A stretch of DNA of 15,086 nucleotides from Elusimicrobiota bacterium (GTDB taxonomy: Bacteria > Elusimicrobiota > Elusimicrobia > UBA1565 > UBA9628). The translations under genes and the position numbers were made by a program. Below the pieces are notes generated by a model. It was not told the DNA's origin and made no database searches. It saw nothing but the letters and a program-made list of their open reading frames with translations. Numbering within the stretch: the stretch's first letter is position 1; each line of letters opens with the position of its first letter. This document shows, piece by piece, positions 1 through 8,236 of the stretch. The DNA is taken from the NCBI GenBank assembly GCA_016194625.1, contig JACQBB010000213.1, positions 1 to 15,086 on the forward strand, given 5' to 3'.

Positions 1-1
1 C

Positions 2-260
2 TCCGCCGCCGACCCCTTCTCGGGCGGCGTCGCCTCCGGAGCGGGCGCGACCTTCTTCGTGATCGACGCGGACCCGTTCGACCCCGCGTGCGAGGCCGTC
101 CCCGTCGACCCGAACGCCCCGGCCGGCACCTGCGCCAACGAGGGCTACGCCGGGCCGTTCACGCTCGCGCCGGGCACGCACACCGTCTATTACTTCTCCG
201 AGGACGCCGTCGCCAACCAGGAGACGCCGCGCGTCTCCTCCTTCACCGTCATCGCGGCGG
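2..260 (+). other. Chitobiase-like Ig domain (partial)
   Basis: The first visible residues end in YAGPFTLAPGTHTVYYFSED, the pattern of chitobiase C-terminal-like Ig modules (small extracellular domains with a GTHTVYY strand). A sister copy lies at about 7060-7335. The domain contains two Cys residues (DPAC and GTCANEG) that could pair. The N-terminal edge is cut by the window. Confidence 0.55.
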
Positions 261-3200
261 CGCCGGTCGCGGCCTGCGGCGCCCCGCTGACCGGCTCGAC
301 GACGATGACGGCCGACCTGGTCTGCGCGGGCAGCGGCCCGGACATCGTCGCCGCCGGAACGACGCTGGACTGCGGAGGCCACGCGATCGTCTACGGTACG
401 TCGGGGGCCGGCGTCGGCGTGAGGGTCAGCAGCGCGGCCGGCGTCACCGTCCGCGACTGCTTCGTCCGTCCGGCGACGGCGGCGGCCGGCACCTGGCTGG
501 CCCTCTCCGCGTCCTCCGCGGACGGCCTGCTCGTGCAGTCCAGCACCTTCACGGGCTCGGCGGAATTGCTCGGCGGGACGGGCGCCGCGCTGCGTGACGA
601 CTACTTCCAGTATTCGCTGTACACGACGGAAGGCGACGAGCTGGTGCGGGTCGTCGGCGCGACGGCTCCCGTCGTGGCCGGCAGCGTCCTCGTGGCCTAC
701 GGCGGCAACGCCGGGACCAAGGCCGCGATCCACGTCGAAGGCGCGACCGGCGGCGCGGTCACCGGCAACACCGTGTACGCCCATTACCGGGTCAGCGGCG
801 TCGGCTTGTACGGCGGCGCGGACGTGACGGTCTCCTCGAACGCGCTGTCCACCGGCCTGGACTACGCGGGAGGCGGCGTCGGCGTGCTCGTCCTGGGGAC
901 GGAGCGGCCGACGGTGACGGGCAACGTCATCGCCTCGCGCGGCACCTCGGTGTTCTCGATGGGCGTCAACGTCAGCGGCGGCTCCGGCGCGCGCGTCTCG
1001 TCCAACACGATCGACTCCGACTACGTCGGCATCGGCTTCGGCGTGCTGTACGGGCCGATGGCGACGGACGGCGAGGTCTCGAGCAACACCGTCGTCACGC
1101 GCGGCGCCCAGGCGCACGGCATCCAGATCGCCAGCCCCGGCGCGACGCCCGACCGCACGCGCGTGCTGGGCAACGACGTCACCATCGTCAATCCGCCGGC
1201 CTCGCAGACCTCCGGCATCGAGTTCGGCGGCTCGAACGGCTCCGTGATCGGCAACCGCGTCCTGACCCTCGCCGGCTACAGCCGGGGACTGCGCTTGAAC
1301 GTCAACGGCGGCGACGGCGGGAACGTCGTCTCCAGCAACACCATCACGACGCTCCGCGACAATTCTCCCGGACTGTGGCTGTCGAACCGCGCCCAGGCGG
1401 CGGTCGCCAACAACGTCGTGACGACGTACGGCGGACCGGCCTCGGAGGCCCTGCACGGCGAGTTCGGGAGCCTGGGGACGGTGACCGACGACGCGCTGAC
1501 GGCCTACGGCAGCCCCGCCGTGGGCATGGAGTACGTCACCGGCCTCGCGCTGGCGCGCGACGTGCTGGTCTCGTCGGTCGCCTATCTCTCGCTCGGACAG
1601 GCCAGCACGGTCAGCGGCGTCACGCTGTCCTCCGTCGTCTTCCAGTCGTCCCAGAGCGCGGTCGCCTTCCCCGGCCCCGTGGCCGCGGCCGCGCCCGTCC
1701 TGGTGACGACCTCGACCTTCGCCCTGGCCTTCGACCAGGTCCGCCTGAGCTCGCCGCCGTTCCTCGCCGGCGCGCCCGCCGTGGTGACCTTCTCCGGCCT
1801 GTCGTTCTCCAGCCCGGTCGCGCGCGTCGACTACGCCGACACCGGCGCCTTCGTCGACTGCCCGTCGACGCTGTGCTCGGGATTGACTTACGCCCAGGGC
1901 ACGCTCTCGTTCGCGGTCGCCCACTTCACCGGCTACGCTGGCGCCGAGGCCGCGAGCGCCGCCCCTGCGGGCCTGAGCCTGACGGCGCTGGCGCCGTCGT
2001 CGGCGACGGCGGGGGCGACGCTGAGCCTGACGGCGACGGGGACGGGCTTCGACGCGAGCGCGGCGCTGGCGTTGAAGCGGCTGGACGCGGCGGCAGGCTC
2101 GTGGGGAGCGGCGGGGGCGCTGGCGACCGGCCGGGCCATGCCCGGCGTCGTGCGCCTGCGCGACGGACGCGTGCTGGCGGCCGGCGGGTTCAGCGGCGAC
2201 ATCAGCTCGCTGTCCTCCGTCGAGGTCTACGATCCGGCGAGCGGGGCGTGGACGGCCGCGGCGCCGATGGCTCAGTCGCGCTACGGCATGGCCTTCGCGC
2301 TGTTGAACGACGGGCGCGTCCTCGCGGCCGGCGGGCGCCAGGTGACGGCCAACTCCGGGCAGACCGACACCGCGGCGTCCGAGGTCTACGATCCGGCGAC
2401 GAACGCGTGGACGCCGACGGGCTCGCTGCCCCAGGCGGTCGACGCGCCGCAGACCTTCGTGCGCCCGGACGGCAAGGTCCTGAGCGCCGGCGGCGGCTTC
2501 GCCGACGGCACGCACACCGCGGCGACCGCCTTGTACGACCCCGCGGCGGGGACCTGGACGGCGGGGCCGCCGATGAGCACGCCGCGCATCTCGGGCGCGG
2601 GCATCGCCCTCAAGGACGGACGCTTCCTGATGGTCGGCGGCGTGGCCAACGGGCCGGCGCTGTCCTCGGCGGAGGTCTACGATCCGGCGACGAACGCGTG
2701 GTCCTCGGCCGGAGCGATGGCGTCCGCGCGCACGGGCCACACCCTGACCCTCCTGCCAGACGGCCGCGTGCTGGCGGCGGGCGGCGCCGGGCCGACGGCC
2801 GAGGTCTACGACCCGGCGACGAACGCCTGGACTCCGGCGGGGAGCATGAGCGACGACCACAGCTCCGGCGCGTCCCTGCTCGTGGGCGGCATGGCCGTGG
2901 TGGCCGGCGGCTCGGGCGCGGTCGCGGGCGGGCCGATGACCGCCGTCGACGTGTACGACCCGGCGACGAACGCGTGGCGCCTGGGCCCGCCGCTGCCGAC
3001 GCCGCGCCTCTTCTACACGCTGGAGGCGCTGAGCGACGGGCGAGCGCTGACCGCCGGCGGCTGGAACGGCGCGACCGCGCCGACCGCGACGGCGCTGCTG
3101 ACCCCGCTGACGGCGACGATCGCGGCGACCGGGATCGCGCTCGCGGACTCCGCGCACCTCAGCGGGACGGTCGACCTGACCGGCGCGGCCACCGGATACT

Positions 3201-6200
3201 GGGACGCGGCCGTGACCGAGTCGGGCGGCCGCATCGCGTCGCTCCCGGCCGCCTTCCGCGTCCTCGCCGGGCCCGCCGCCCCGCCGACGCTCGCGACGAT
3301 CGTCGTGACTCCGTCGAGCGCGACCGTGACGGTCGGCGCGACCCGGGCCTTCGCCGCGACCGCCTACTACACCGACGGTTCGTCGCGGACCTTGGCGGCC
3401 GGCGGCGGGGATTGGCAGACGAAGACGGCGATGGCCCACGCCCGCTTGGGGCCGTCGGGCGCCTATCTGAACGGGAAGTTCTACGCGTTCAGCGGCATGA
3501 CGGGCGACGCGGAAGCCTACGACCCCGCGGCGAACGCCTGGAGCGCGATCGCCGCGCCGCCGCTGAACCTGGCCTACGCGCGCGCCGCAGCGCTCGGCGG
3601 CAAGATCTACGTGGCCGGCGGCTGCGTCGGGGGCGACTGCGGCGCGGCGACGGCTCAGATGTGGGCCTACGACCCCGTCGCGGACTCCTGGACGCAGAAG
3701 GCGTCCCTGCCTTCGCCGCGCTTCGACATGGTGTTCGCCGAGCTCGGCGGCAAGCTGTACTCCGCCGGCGGGTTCAACGCGGGCTTCTCGCCGCTCAACG
3801 AGCTGGCCGTCTACGACCCGGGCTCGAACGCCTGGACCCTCGCCGCCGCGATGCCGCTGTCGCGCGCGCAGTCCGGCGGCGGCGCCGTGAACGGGAAGCT
3901 GATCGTGGCGGGCGGCAACGGCGGGGGGACGGCCAACGCTCAGACCATGGCCTACGATCCGACGGTCAACGCCTGGTCGACGCGCGCGGCCCTGCCCGTG
4001 CCGGTGGACGTGCCCGGATCGGCGGCGCTGGACGGACGACTGTACCTGATCGGCGGCGTGAACGCGATCGTGCTGTCGCCGACCTCGACGGCGACCTGGG
4101 TGTACGACGAGGCGGGCGACCAGTGGACGCTCGGGCCGGCGCTGGCCGCCGGCCGCTACGACCCGGCCGCGGGAGCCGGCGCGGGGACGCTCTTCGTGGC
4201 GGGCGGCGGCGACGGGAACGTCGCGTCGACCGCGCTGGGGACGCTGACGCCGGCGGCGGGCGCGGCGTGGTCGGTGGACGCCCCGGCGGTCGCGACGGTG
4301 ACGGCCGCGGGCCTGGCGACCGGGCTGACGGCCGGCACGGCGCACGTCGTCGCGTCGTCCGGCGCGGTCTCCGGCAGCGCGCTGCTGACGGTGACGCCGT
4401 CCACCGCGACGCCGGCCGGCCTGAGCCTGACGGCGCTGGCGCCGTCGTCGGCGACGAGCGGGACGACGCTGAGCCTGGCGGCGACGGGGACGGGCTTCGA
4501 CGCGAGCGCGGCGCTGAGCCTGCGACGGTGGGACCTGACGGTTTCGTCGTGGTCCACGACGGGCGCGCTGGCGACGGCGCGCAACCTGACGCAGACGGTG
4601 CGGCTGAAGGACGGCCGCATACTCGCGGCGGGCGGCATGACGGGCGACGTCACCTCGCTGGCCTCGGTCGAGCTGTACGACCCCGCGACCGGCGCGTGGA
4701 CGGCCGCGGCGCCGATGGCGCAGTCGCGCTACACCTACGCGCTGGCCTTGCTGAGCGACGGCCGCGTGCTGGCGGCGGGCGGCCGCCAGAACCAGAACAA
4801 CTCGAACCAGGCCGACACGGCGGCCGCCGAGGTCTACGACCCTGCGACGAACGCGTGGACGGCGACGAGCGCGATGCTGGAGGCGTTGGACTTCCCGCTG
4901 ACCTTCGTGAGGCCGGACGGCAAGGTCCTGGTGGCGGGCGGCGGCTACGTCAACGGGTCGCACACGGAGAAGACCGAGTTGTACGATCCGGCGACCGGGA
5001 CCTGGACGCAGGGGCCGCCGATGAGCACGGCGCGCATCGTCGCGGCGGGAACGACGCTGAAGGACGGGCGGTTCCTGGTGAGCGGCGGCATCGCGAACAA
5101 CCCGACGTTGGCGTCGGCGGAGGTGTACGACCCGGCGACGAACGCGTGGACGACGGTCGCGTCGATGGCGACGGCCCGGTACGGGCACACGCTGACGACC
5201 CTGCCGGACGGCCGCGTGCTGGCGGCCGGCGGAACTCCGGCGGCGGAGATCTACGATCCGGCGTCCAACGCGTGGACGGCGGCGGGGGCGATGCGCGACG
5301 ACCACAACCAGGGCGTCGCGGCCCTGGTCGGCGGCAAGGTGTTGGTGGTCGGCGGCTCGGGCGCCCTGGCGGGCGGACCGATGGCCACGAGCGACGCCTA
5401 CGACCTCGCGACGGGCGCCTGGTCGGCGGGCCCGACGCTGTCGACGCCGCGCGTGTTCCTCGCGCTGGCGCAGCCGGCGGACGGCCGCGTGCTGGCGATC
5501 GGCGGGGCGACGGGAGGCTATCCGACGCCGGCGCTGGCCGGCGTCGAGCGCCTGTCGGCGCCGACGGCGACGGTCGCGGCGACGGGCGTGGCGGTCGCCG
5601 ACGCGCAGCATCTGAGCGGGACCGTGGCGCTGACCGGCGCCGCGACCGGCTACTGGGACGCGGTCGTGGCCGAGTCGGGCGGGCGCGTCGCCGAGCTGCC
5701 GGCCGCGTTCCGGGTGCTCGCGGCGCCCGCGCCGCCGCCGGCCGCGCTGACGCTGGCGTCGGTGGCGCCGTCGTCGGCGGCCACCGGGACGACGGCGAGC
5801 CTGACGGCCGTCGGGACCGGCTTCGACGCGACGACGACGCTGGCGCTGGAGCGCGCCGCCGTGGCGCAGGGGACCTGGTCGGCGACCGGGGCGTTCGGCC
5901 AGGGCCGCTTCCTGGGCTACTCGACGAAGCTGCGCGACGGGCGCGTGCTGCTGGTCGGCGGGATGGTGGAAGGCGACGCCCGCGGCCTGGCGAACGCGGA
6001 CCTGTACGACCCGGCGACGGGCGCGTGGACCGCCGCCGCGCCGATGAACCAGGGCCGCGAGCAGTTCGCGGGCGTGCGCCTGGCCGACGGCCGCGTGCTC
6101 GTGACCGGCGGCGCGGGGCCGAGCACGGCGATCGTCGCGTCGGCCGAGGTCTTCGACCCCGCGGCGGGGACCTGGACCACGGTCGCGCCGATGGCGCACG

Positions 6201-8236
6201 CGCGCGCCGACCACCAGCTGGCGCTGCTGCCCGACGGCCGCGTGCTCGCGATGGGCGGCTGGGGCGGCTCGACCCCTCTGGCGAGCGCCGAGATCTACGA
6301 CCCCGCGGGCAACGCCTGGACGGCGGCGCCGGCGATGAGCGCGGTCCGCATCCTCGCCTCCGCGCTCGTCCTGCGCGACGGCCGCGTGCTGATCTCGGGC
6401 GACTCGGGGTCGTCGGCGGCCGACATGACGGCCGAGGTCTACGACCCGGCGACGGGCGCGTGGAGTCCGGCGGGCACGATGAACGCGCCGCGCTACGAGC
6501 ACCAGTCGGCGCTGCTGCCCGACGGTAGGGTGCTGGTCTCCGGCGGCAGCGGGCGCGGGACGACGCAGGCGACCGCCGAGGTCTACGACCCCGCCGCCGG
6601 GACCTGGACGCCGACGGGGCCGCTCGCCGTCGCGCGCTACGCGCACGCGATGGTCCTGGTGAACGGAACGCCGTTGATCGTCGGCGGCGAGAACCAGTCG
6701 ACGGACGTCGGCACGACCGAGGTCTACGACGCCGCCTCGAACGCCTGGAGCGCCGGACCGAGCCTGCTCGCGACCCGCACCTACCCGCAGGCGGCGGCGC
6801 TGGACGACGGCCGCGTGCTCGTGGCGGGGGGGCGCCACGGCCTCGGCGGAGGGACGACGCTGAACACCGCCGAGCTCCTGACGATGCCGGTGACGGCGAT
6901 CGCGGCGACCGGCGTTACGGTCGCCGACGCCCAGCACCTGACGGGCGTCCTCGACCTGAGCGGCGCGGCGACGGGCCCTTGGGACGCCGTGGCGCGCGCG
7001 TCCGGCGGGCGCGTCGCGAGGCTGGGCGCGGGCTTCCGAGTGCTCGTGAACGACGCGCTCCCGCCGGCGACGACGATCTCCTTCTCGACGCCGTCCTTCG
7101 TCTCCTCGGGCGCGGTGGTCGCGATCTCCACGCGCAGCTCGGTGACGCTGACCGCGGTGGACCCGTCGTCGGGGACGGGCGTCGCGGCGACCTACTACGC
7201 GGTGGACGCGTCGACGCCGACCGTCCTCTACGCGGGACCGTTCACGCTCTCGTCGGGCACGCACACCGTCTATTACCGCTCCATCGACGCCGCGGGCAAC
7301 GCGGAGGCGGTCTCGGCGGCGACGGTCGGCGTGTACGCGGGGCCGTTCGCGGGCGCGCTGTCGGTCTCGAGCGGGCCCATCGGCGCGCCGCTCACGCTGA
7401 CCGGCTTCGGCTTCGGCGCCTATGCCGGGAGCTCGGTCAGCCGGTTGTATTTCGGCGCCAGCACGGCGCCGGTCTCGGTCTGGAACGACGCGGCGATCGC
7501 GGCGACCGTCCCGGGGCTGGCCGCGGGCGATTATCCGCTCACCGTGGTCGCCCGCGTGGACGGCTCCACGCAGTCCGTGTCCGCCGGGACCTTCACGGTG
7601 CTGACGCCGTCCATCGCGAGCGTCGCCCCGTCGTCCGGCCCCATCGGCGTCGCCTTCACGCTCACCGGCTCGGCCTTCGGGCCCTACGCGGGGAGCGCCA
7701 CGCAGGTGCTGCTCGGGGGCGCGACGACGCCGATCTCCGTCTGGAACGACGGCCTCATCGTGGGCACGGTGCCCGGGGTCCTGGCGCCCGGAGACCACTC
7801 CGTCCAGGTGCGCCGCGCGACGGCGGACGGCGGCGTCGCCCTCTCCAACGTCTCCACCTTCACGGTGTCGGGCCTGGCGGTGACGGCGGTGGACCCGTCC
7901 ACCGGCCCGATCGGCGTCTCGTTCACGCTCCGCGGCGCCGGGTTCGGGACCTACAACGGGGCCAACACCCAGGTCTTGCTCGGCGGGGCGACGGTCGCCG
8001 TCTCGGTCTGGAACGACACGACCATCACGGGCACGGTCCCCGCCCTGTCCACGGGAGCGTACGCGCTCGTCGTCGAGCGCGTCCAAGGCGGCTCGGCGGC
8101 CTTCAGCGCGCCGTCCACCTTCACGGTCACGGCGCTCACCCTGGGCGCGCCGACGCCGTCCGCGGGCCCCATCGGCGTCGCGCGGTCGCGTCGGTGTCCC
8201 CGTCGACCGGGCCGATCGGGATCTCCTACACGCTGA
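2..8236 (+). CDS. Giant Kelch / beta-helix / IPT surface protein, N-terminal part (5' partial, ends at a frameshift)
   Basis: The frame is open from base 2 with no stop, so the gene starts left of the window; the GTG at 59 is only an internal codon. The order seen is a chitobiase-like Ig domain, a parallel beta-helix, four Ig domains each containing a Kelch propeller, a second chitobiase-like Ig domain and three complete IPT/TIG repeats. The fourth IPT repeat breaks off after SAGPIGVA near 8180. From there to the stop at 8236 the residues turn Arg/Pro-rich (RSRRCPRRPGRSG), which is out-of-frame reading of the next repeat. The true protein continues in the frame at 8182-10581. No catalytic domain is recognised. 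The composition (Ala, Gly, Thr, Val, Asp; few Lys or Cys) and domain set fit a secreted or cell-surface protein for adhesion or glycan binding, which is inference. The frame is certain; the biological role is not known. Confidence 0.9.
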   Translation, partial: SAADPFSGGVASGAGATFFVIDADPFDPACEAVPVDPNAPAGTCANEGYAGPFTLAPGTHTVYYFSEDAVANQETPRVSSFTVIAAAPVAACGAPLTGSTTMTADLVCAGSGPDIVAAGTTLDCGGHAIVYGTSGAGVGVRVSSAAGVTVRDCFVRPATAAAGTWLALSASSADGLLVQSSTFTGSAELLGGTGAALRDDYFQYSLYTTEGDELVRVVGATAPVVAGSVLVAYGGNAGTKAAIHVEGATGGAVTGNTVYAHYRVSGVGLYGGADVTVSSNALSTGLDYAGGGVGVLVLGTERPTVTGNVIASRGTSVFSMGVNVSGGSGARVSSNTIDSDYVGIGFGVLYGPMATDGEVSSNTVVTRGAQAHGIQIASPGATPDRTRVLGNDVTIVNPPASQTSGIEFGGSNGSVIGNRVLTLAGYSRGLRLNVNGGDGGNVVSSNTITTLRDNSPGLWLSNRAQAAVANNVVTTYGGPASEALHGEFGSLGTVTDDALTAYGSPAVGMEYVTGLALARDVLVSSVAYLSLGQASTVSGVTLSSVVFQSSQSAVAFPGPVAAAAPVLVTTSTFALAFDQVRLSSPPFLAGAPAVVTFSGLSFSSPVARVDYADTGAFVDCPSTLCSGLTYAQGTLSFAVAHFTGYAGAEAASAAPAGLSLTALAPSSATAGATLSLTATGTGFDASAALALKRLDAAAGSWGAAGALATGRAMPGVVRLRDGRVLAAGGFSGDISSLSSVEVYDPASGAWTAAAPMAQSRYGMAFALLNDGRVLAAGGRQVTANSGQTDTAASEVYDPATNAWTPTGSLPQAVDAPQTFVRPDGKVLSAGGGFADGTHTAATALYDPAAGTWTAGPPMSTPRISGAGIALKDGRFLMVGGVANGPALSSAEVYDPATNAWSSAGAMASARTGHTLTLLPDGRVLAAGGAGPTAEVYDPATNAWTPAGSMSDDHSSGASLLVGGMAVVAGGSGAVAGGPMTAVDVYDPATNAWRLGPPLPTPRLFYTLEALSDGRALTAGGWNGATAPTATALLTPLTATIAATGIALADSAHLSGTVDLTGAATGYWDAAVTESGGRIASLPAAFRVLAGPAAPPTLATIVVTPSSATVTVGATRAFAATAYYTDGSSRTLAAGGGDWQTKTAMAHARLGPSGAYLNGKFYAFSGMTGDAEAYDPAANAWSAIAAPPLNLAYARAAALGGKIYVAGGCVGGDCGAATAQMWAYDPVADSWTQKASLPSPRFDMVFAELGGKLYSAGGFNAGFSPLNELAVYDPGSNAWTLAAAMPLSRAQSGGGAVNGKLIVAGGNGGGTANAQTMAYDPTVNAWSTRAALPVPVDVPGSAALDGRLYLIGGVNAIVLSPTSTATWVYDEAGDQWTLGPALAAGRYDPAAGAGAGTLFVAGGGDGNVASTALGTLTPAAGAAWSVDAPAVATVTAAGLATGLTAGTAHVVASSGAVSGSALLTVTPSTATPAGLSLTALAPSSATSGTTLSLAATGTGFDASAALSLRRWDLTVSSWSTTGALATARNLTQTVRLKDGRILAAGGMTGDVTSLASVELYDPATGAWTAAAPMAQSRYTYALALLSDGRVLAAGGRQNQNNSNQADTAAAEVYDPATNAWTATSAMLEALDFPLTFVRPDGKVLVAGGGYVNGSHTEKTELYDPATGTWTQGPPMSTARIVAAGTTLKDGRFLVSGGIANNPTLASAEVYDPATNAWTTVASMATARYGHTLTTLPDGRVLAAGGTPAAEIYDPASNAWTAAGAMRDDHNQGVAALVGGKVLVVGGSGALAGGPMATSDAYDLATGAWSAGPTLSTPRVFLALAQPADGRVLAIGGATGGYPTPALAGVERLSAPTATVAATGVAVADAQHLSGTVALTGAATGYWDAVVAESGGRVAELPAAFRVLAAPAPPPAALTLASVAPSSAATGTTASLTAVGTGFDATTTLALERAAVAQGTWSATGAFGQGRFLGYSTKLRDGRVLLVGGMVEGDARGLANADLYDPATGAWTAAAPMNQGREQFAGVRLADGRVLVTGGAGPSTAIVASAEVFDPAAGTWTTVAPMAHARADHQLALLPDGRVLAMGGWGGSTPLASAEIYDPAGNAWTAAPAMSAVRILASALVLRDGRVLISGDSGSSAADMTAEVYDPATGAWSPAGTMNAPRYEHQSALLPDGRVLVSGGSGRGTTQATAEVYDPAAGTWTPTGPLAVARYAHAMVLVNGTPLIVGGENQSTDVGTTEVYDAASNAWSAGPSLLATRTYPQAAALDDGRVLVAGGRHGLGGGTTLNTAELLTMPVTAIAATGVTVADAQHLTGVLDLSGAATGPWDAVARASGGRVARLGAGFRVLVNDALPPATTISFSTPSFVSSGAVVAISTRSSVTLTAVDPSSGTGVAATYYAVDASTPTVLYAGPFTLSSGTHTVYYRSIDAAGNAEAVSAATVGVYAGPFAGALSVSSGPIGAPLTLTGFGFGAYAGSSVSRLYFGASTAPVSVWNDAAIAATVPGLAAGDYPLTVVARVDGSTQSVSAGTFTVLTPSIASVAPSSGPIGVAFTLTGSAFGPYAGSATQVLLGGATTPISVWNDGLIVGTVPGVLAPGDHSVQVRRATADGGVALSNVSTFTVSGLAVTAVDPSTGPIGVSFTLRGAGFGTYNGANTQVLLGGATVAVSVWNDTTITGTVPALSTGAYALVVERVQGGSAAFSAPSTFTVTALTLGAPTPSAGPIGVARSRRCPRRPGRSGSPTR
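265..1950 (+). other. Parallel beta-helix (pectate-lyase-like / NosD-like) domain
   Basis: About 560 residues carry short imperfect repeats of the right-handed beta-helix type: GTTLDCGGHAIVYG, VTVRDCFV, GLLVQSSTFTG, GGAVTGNTVYA, ADVTVSSNALS, PTVTGNVIAS, ARVSSNTIDS, GEVSSNTVVT, GSVIGNRVLT, GNVVSSNTITT and AAVANNVVTT. The recurring V-x-x-N-x-(V/I) rung and the opening LDCGGHAI resemble NosD/PbH1 families. The helix is capped at the N-terminal side by CGAPLTG and LVCAGSG and closed by a Cys pair (VDCPSTLCSG) near 1857-1880. Such domains usually bind or cut polysaccharide. I see no diagnostic catalytic residues, so a binding or scaffold role is as likely. Confidence 0.7.
1970..3268 (+). repeat. 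Kelch propeller 1 (7 blades) nested in a TIG-type Ig domain
   Basis: An Ig-like first half (SLTALAPSSATAG to TGTGFDASAALALKRL, about 1970-2090) is followed by seven Kelch blades (about 2093-3103). The second half of the same Ig domain then follows (TIAATGIALADSAHLSGT to AAFRVL, about 3104-3268). Each blade has W-x-x-x-(G/A)-x(M/L), a DGRVLAAGG strand and a (V/L)YDPATNAW turn. Blade 1 opens at GSWGAAGAL and blade 7 ends at TATALL. Seven blades make a complete closed propeller. Kelch propellers bind protein or glycan; the ligand here is unknown. Confidence 0.8.
2381..2701 (+). repeat. 30-bp perfect direct repeat within Kelch block 1
   Basis: Bases 2381-2410 and 2672-2701 are identical and encode the turn EVYDPATNAW. 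Their spacing is 291 bases, an exact multiple of three covering two blades. Recombination between them would remove two blades without breaking the frame. Confidence 0.8.
3290..4400 (+). repeat. Kelch propeller 2 (6 blades) nested in a BIG2-type Ig domain
   Basis: A BIG2 first half (IVVTPSSATVTVGATRAF through YYTDGSSRTL, about 3290-3400) is interrupted by six Kelch blades (about 3407-4250). It resumes as WSVDAPAVATVTAAGLATGL through SGSALLTV (about 4263-4395). The blades are of a different subtype from the neighbours: GGKIYVAGG or GGKLYSAGG instead of DGRVLAAGG, and AYDP instead of EVYDP. The blade 2-3 loop holds two Cys (GGCVGGDCG), the only Cys in any of the four propellers. The subtype difference suggests a separate origin from blocks 1, 3 and 4. 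Confidence 0.78.
4411..5730 (+). repeat. Kelch propeller 3 (7 blades) nested in a TIG-type Ig domain
   Basis: The architecture is the same as block 1: Ig first half (about 4416-4540), seven blades (about 4541-5560), Ig second half (VAATGVAVADAQHLSGT to AAFRVL, about 5561-5728). It is the closest paralogue of block 1, sharing blade-specific loops (GGRQ...N..Q.DTAA in blade 2, TFVRPDGKVL in blade 3, DDH and GGSGA.AGGPM in blade 6). It also shares a 39-bp identical DNA run (1970-2008 and 4418-4456). This indicates duplication of a whole Ig-plus-propeller unit. Confidence 0.8.
5740..7050 (+). repeat. Kelch propeller 4 (7 blades) nested in a TIG-type Ig domain
   Basis: Ig first half (LTLASVAPSSAATG to TTTLALERA, about 5741-5865), seven blades (about 5866-6888) and Ig second half (IAATGVTVADAQHLTGV to GAGFRVL, about 6889-7047). 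It follows the plan of blocks 1 and 3 but is more diverged in loop sequences. Blade 4 ends its signature strand in SGD rather than GG. Confidence 0.78.
7060..7335 (+). other. Second chitobiase-like Ig domain
   Basis: Residues VTLTAVDPSSGTGVAATYYA, LYAGPFTLSSGTHTVYYRS and DAAGNAEAVSAATVGV give a chitobiase-C-like Ig module. It forms the bridge between the propeller blocks and the IPT array. It shares 23 identical bases with the copy at the left edge (171-193 and 7254-7276). Confidence 0.55.

Noticed and set aside
59..61. GTG as the start codon of the giant gene
   Set aside because: The frame is open to the window edge and the preceding residues belong to the same Ig-like domain. There is no signal peptide after this codon.
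1375..6528. A 1,717-residue open frame on the + strand inside the Kelch region
   Set aside because: It is extremely rich in Arg, Gly and Asp, has no domain signal and repeats with the period of the Kelch blades. It is an alternate-frame shadow of the repetitive high-GC gene.
2200..6860. Tandem repeats read as a CRISPR array or non-coding minisatellite
   Set aside because: The repeats are protein-level Kelch blades with in-frame periodicity and variable loops, not short palindromic repeats with spacers.
8177..8190. Programmed ribosomal frameshifting as the explanation of the frame change
   Set aside because: There is no slippery heptamer or clear downstream stem. More importantly, about 73 residues of the IPT unit are absent, which slippage would not restore. 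A deletion or misassembly fits better.
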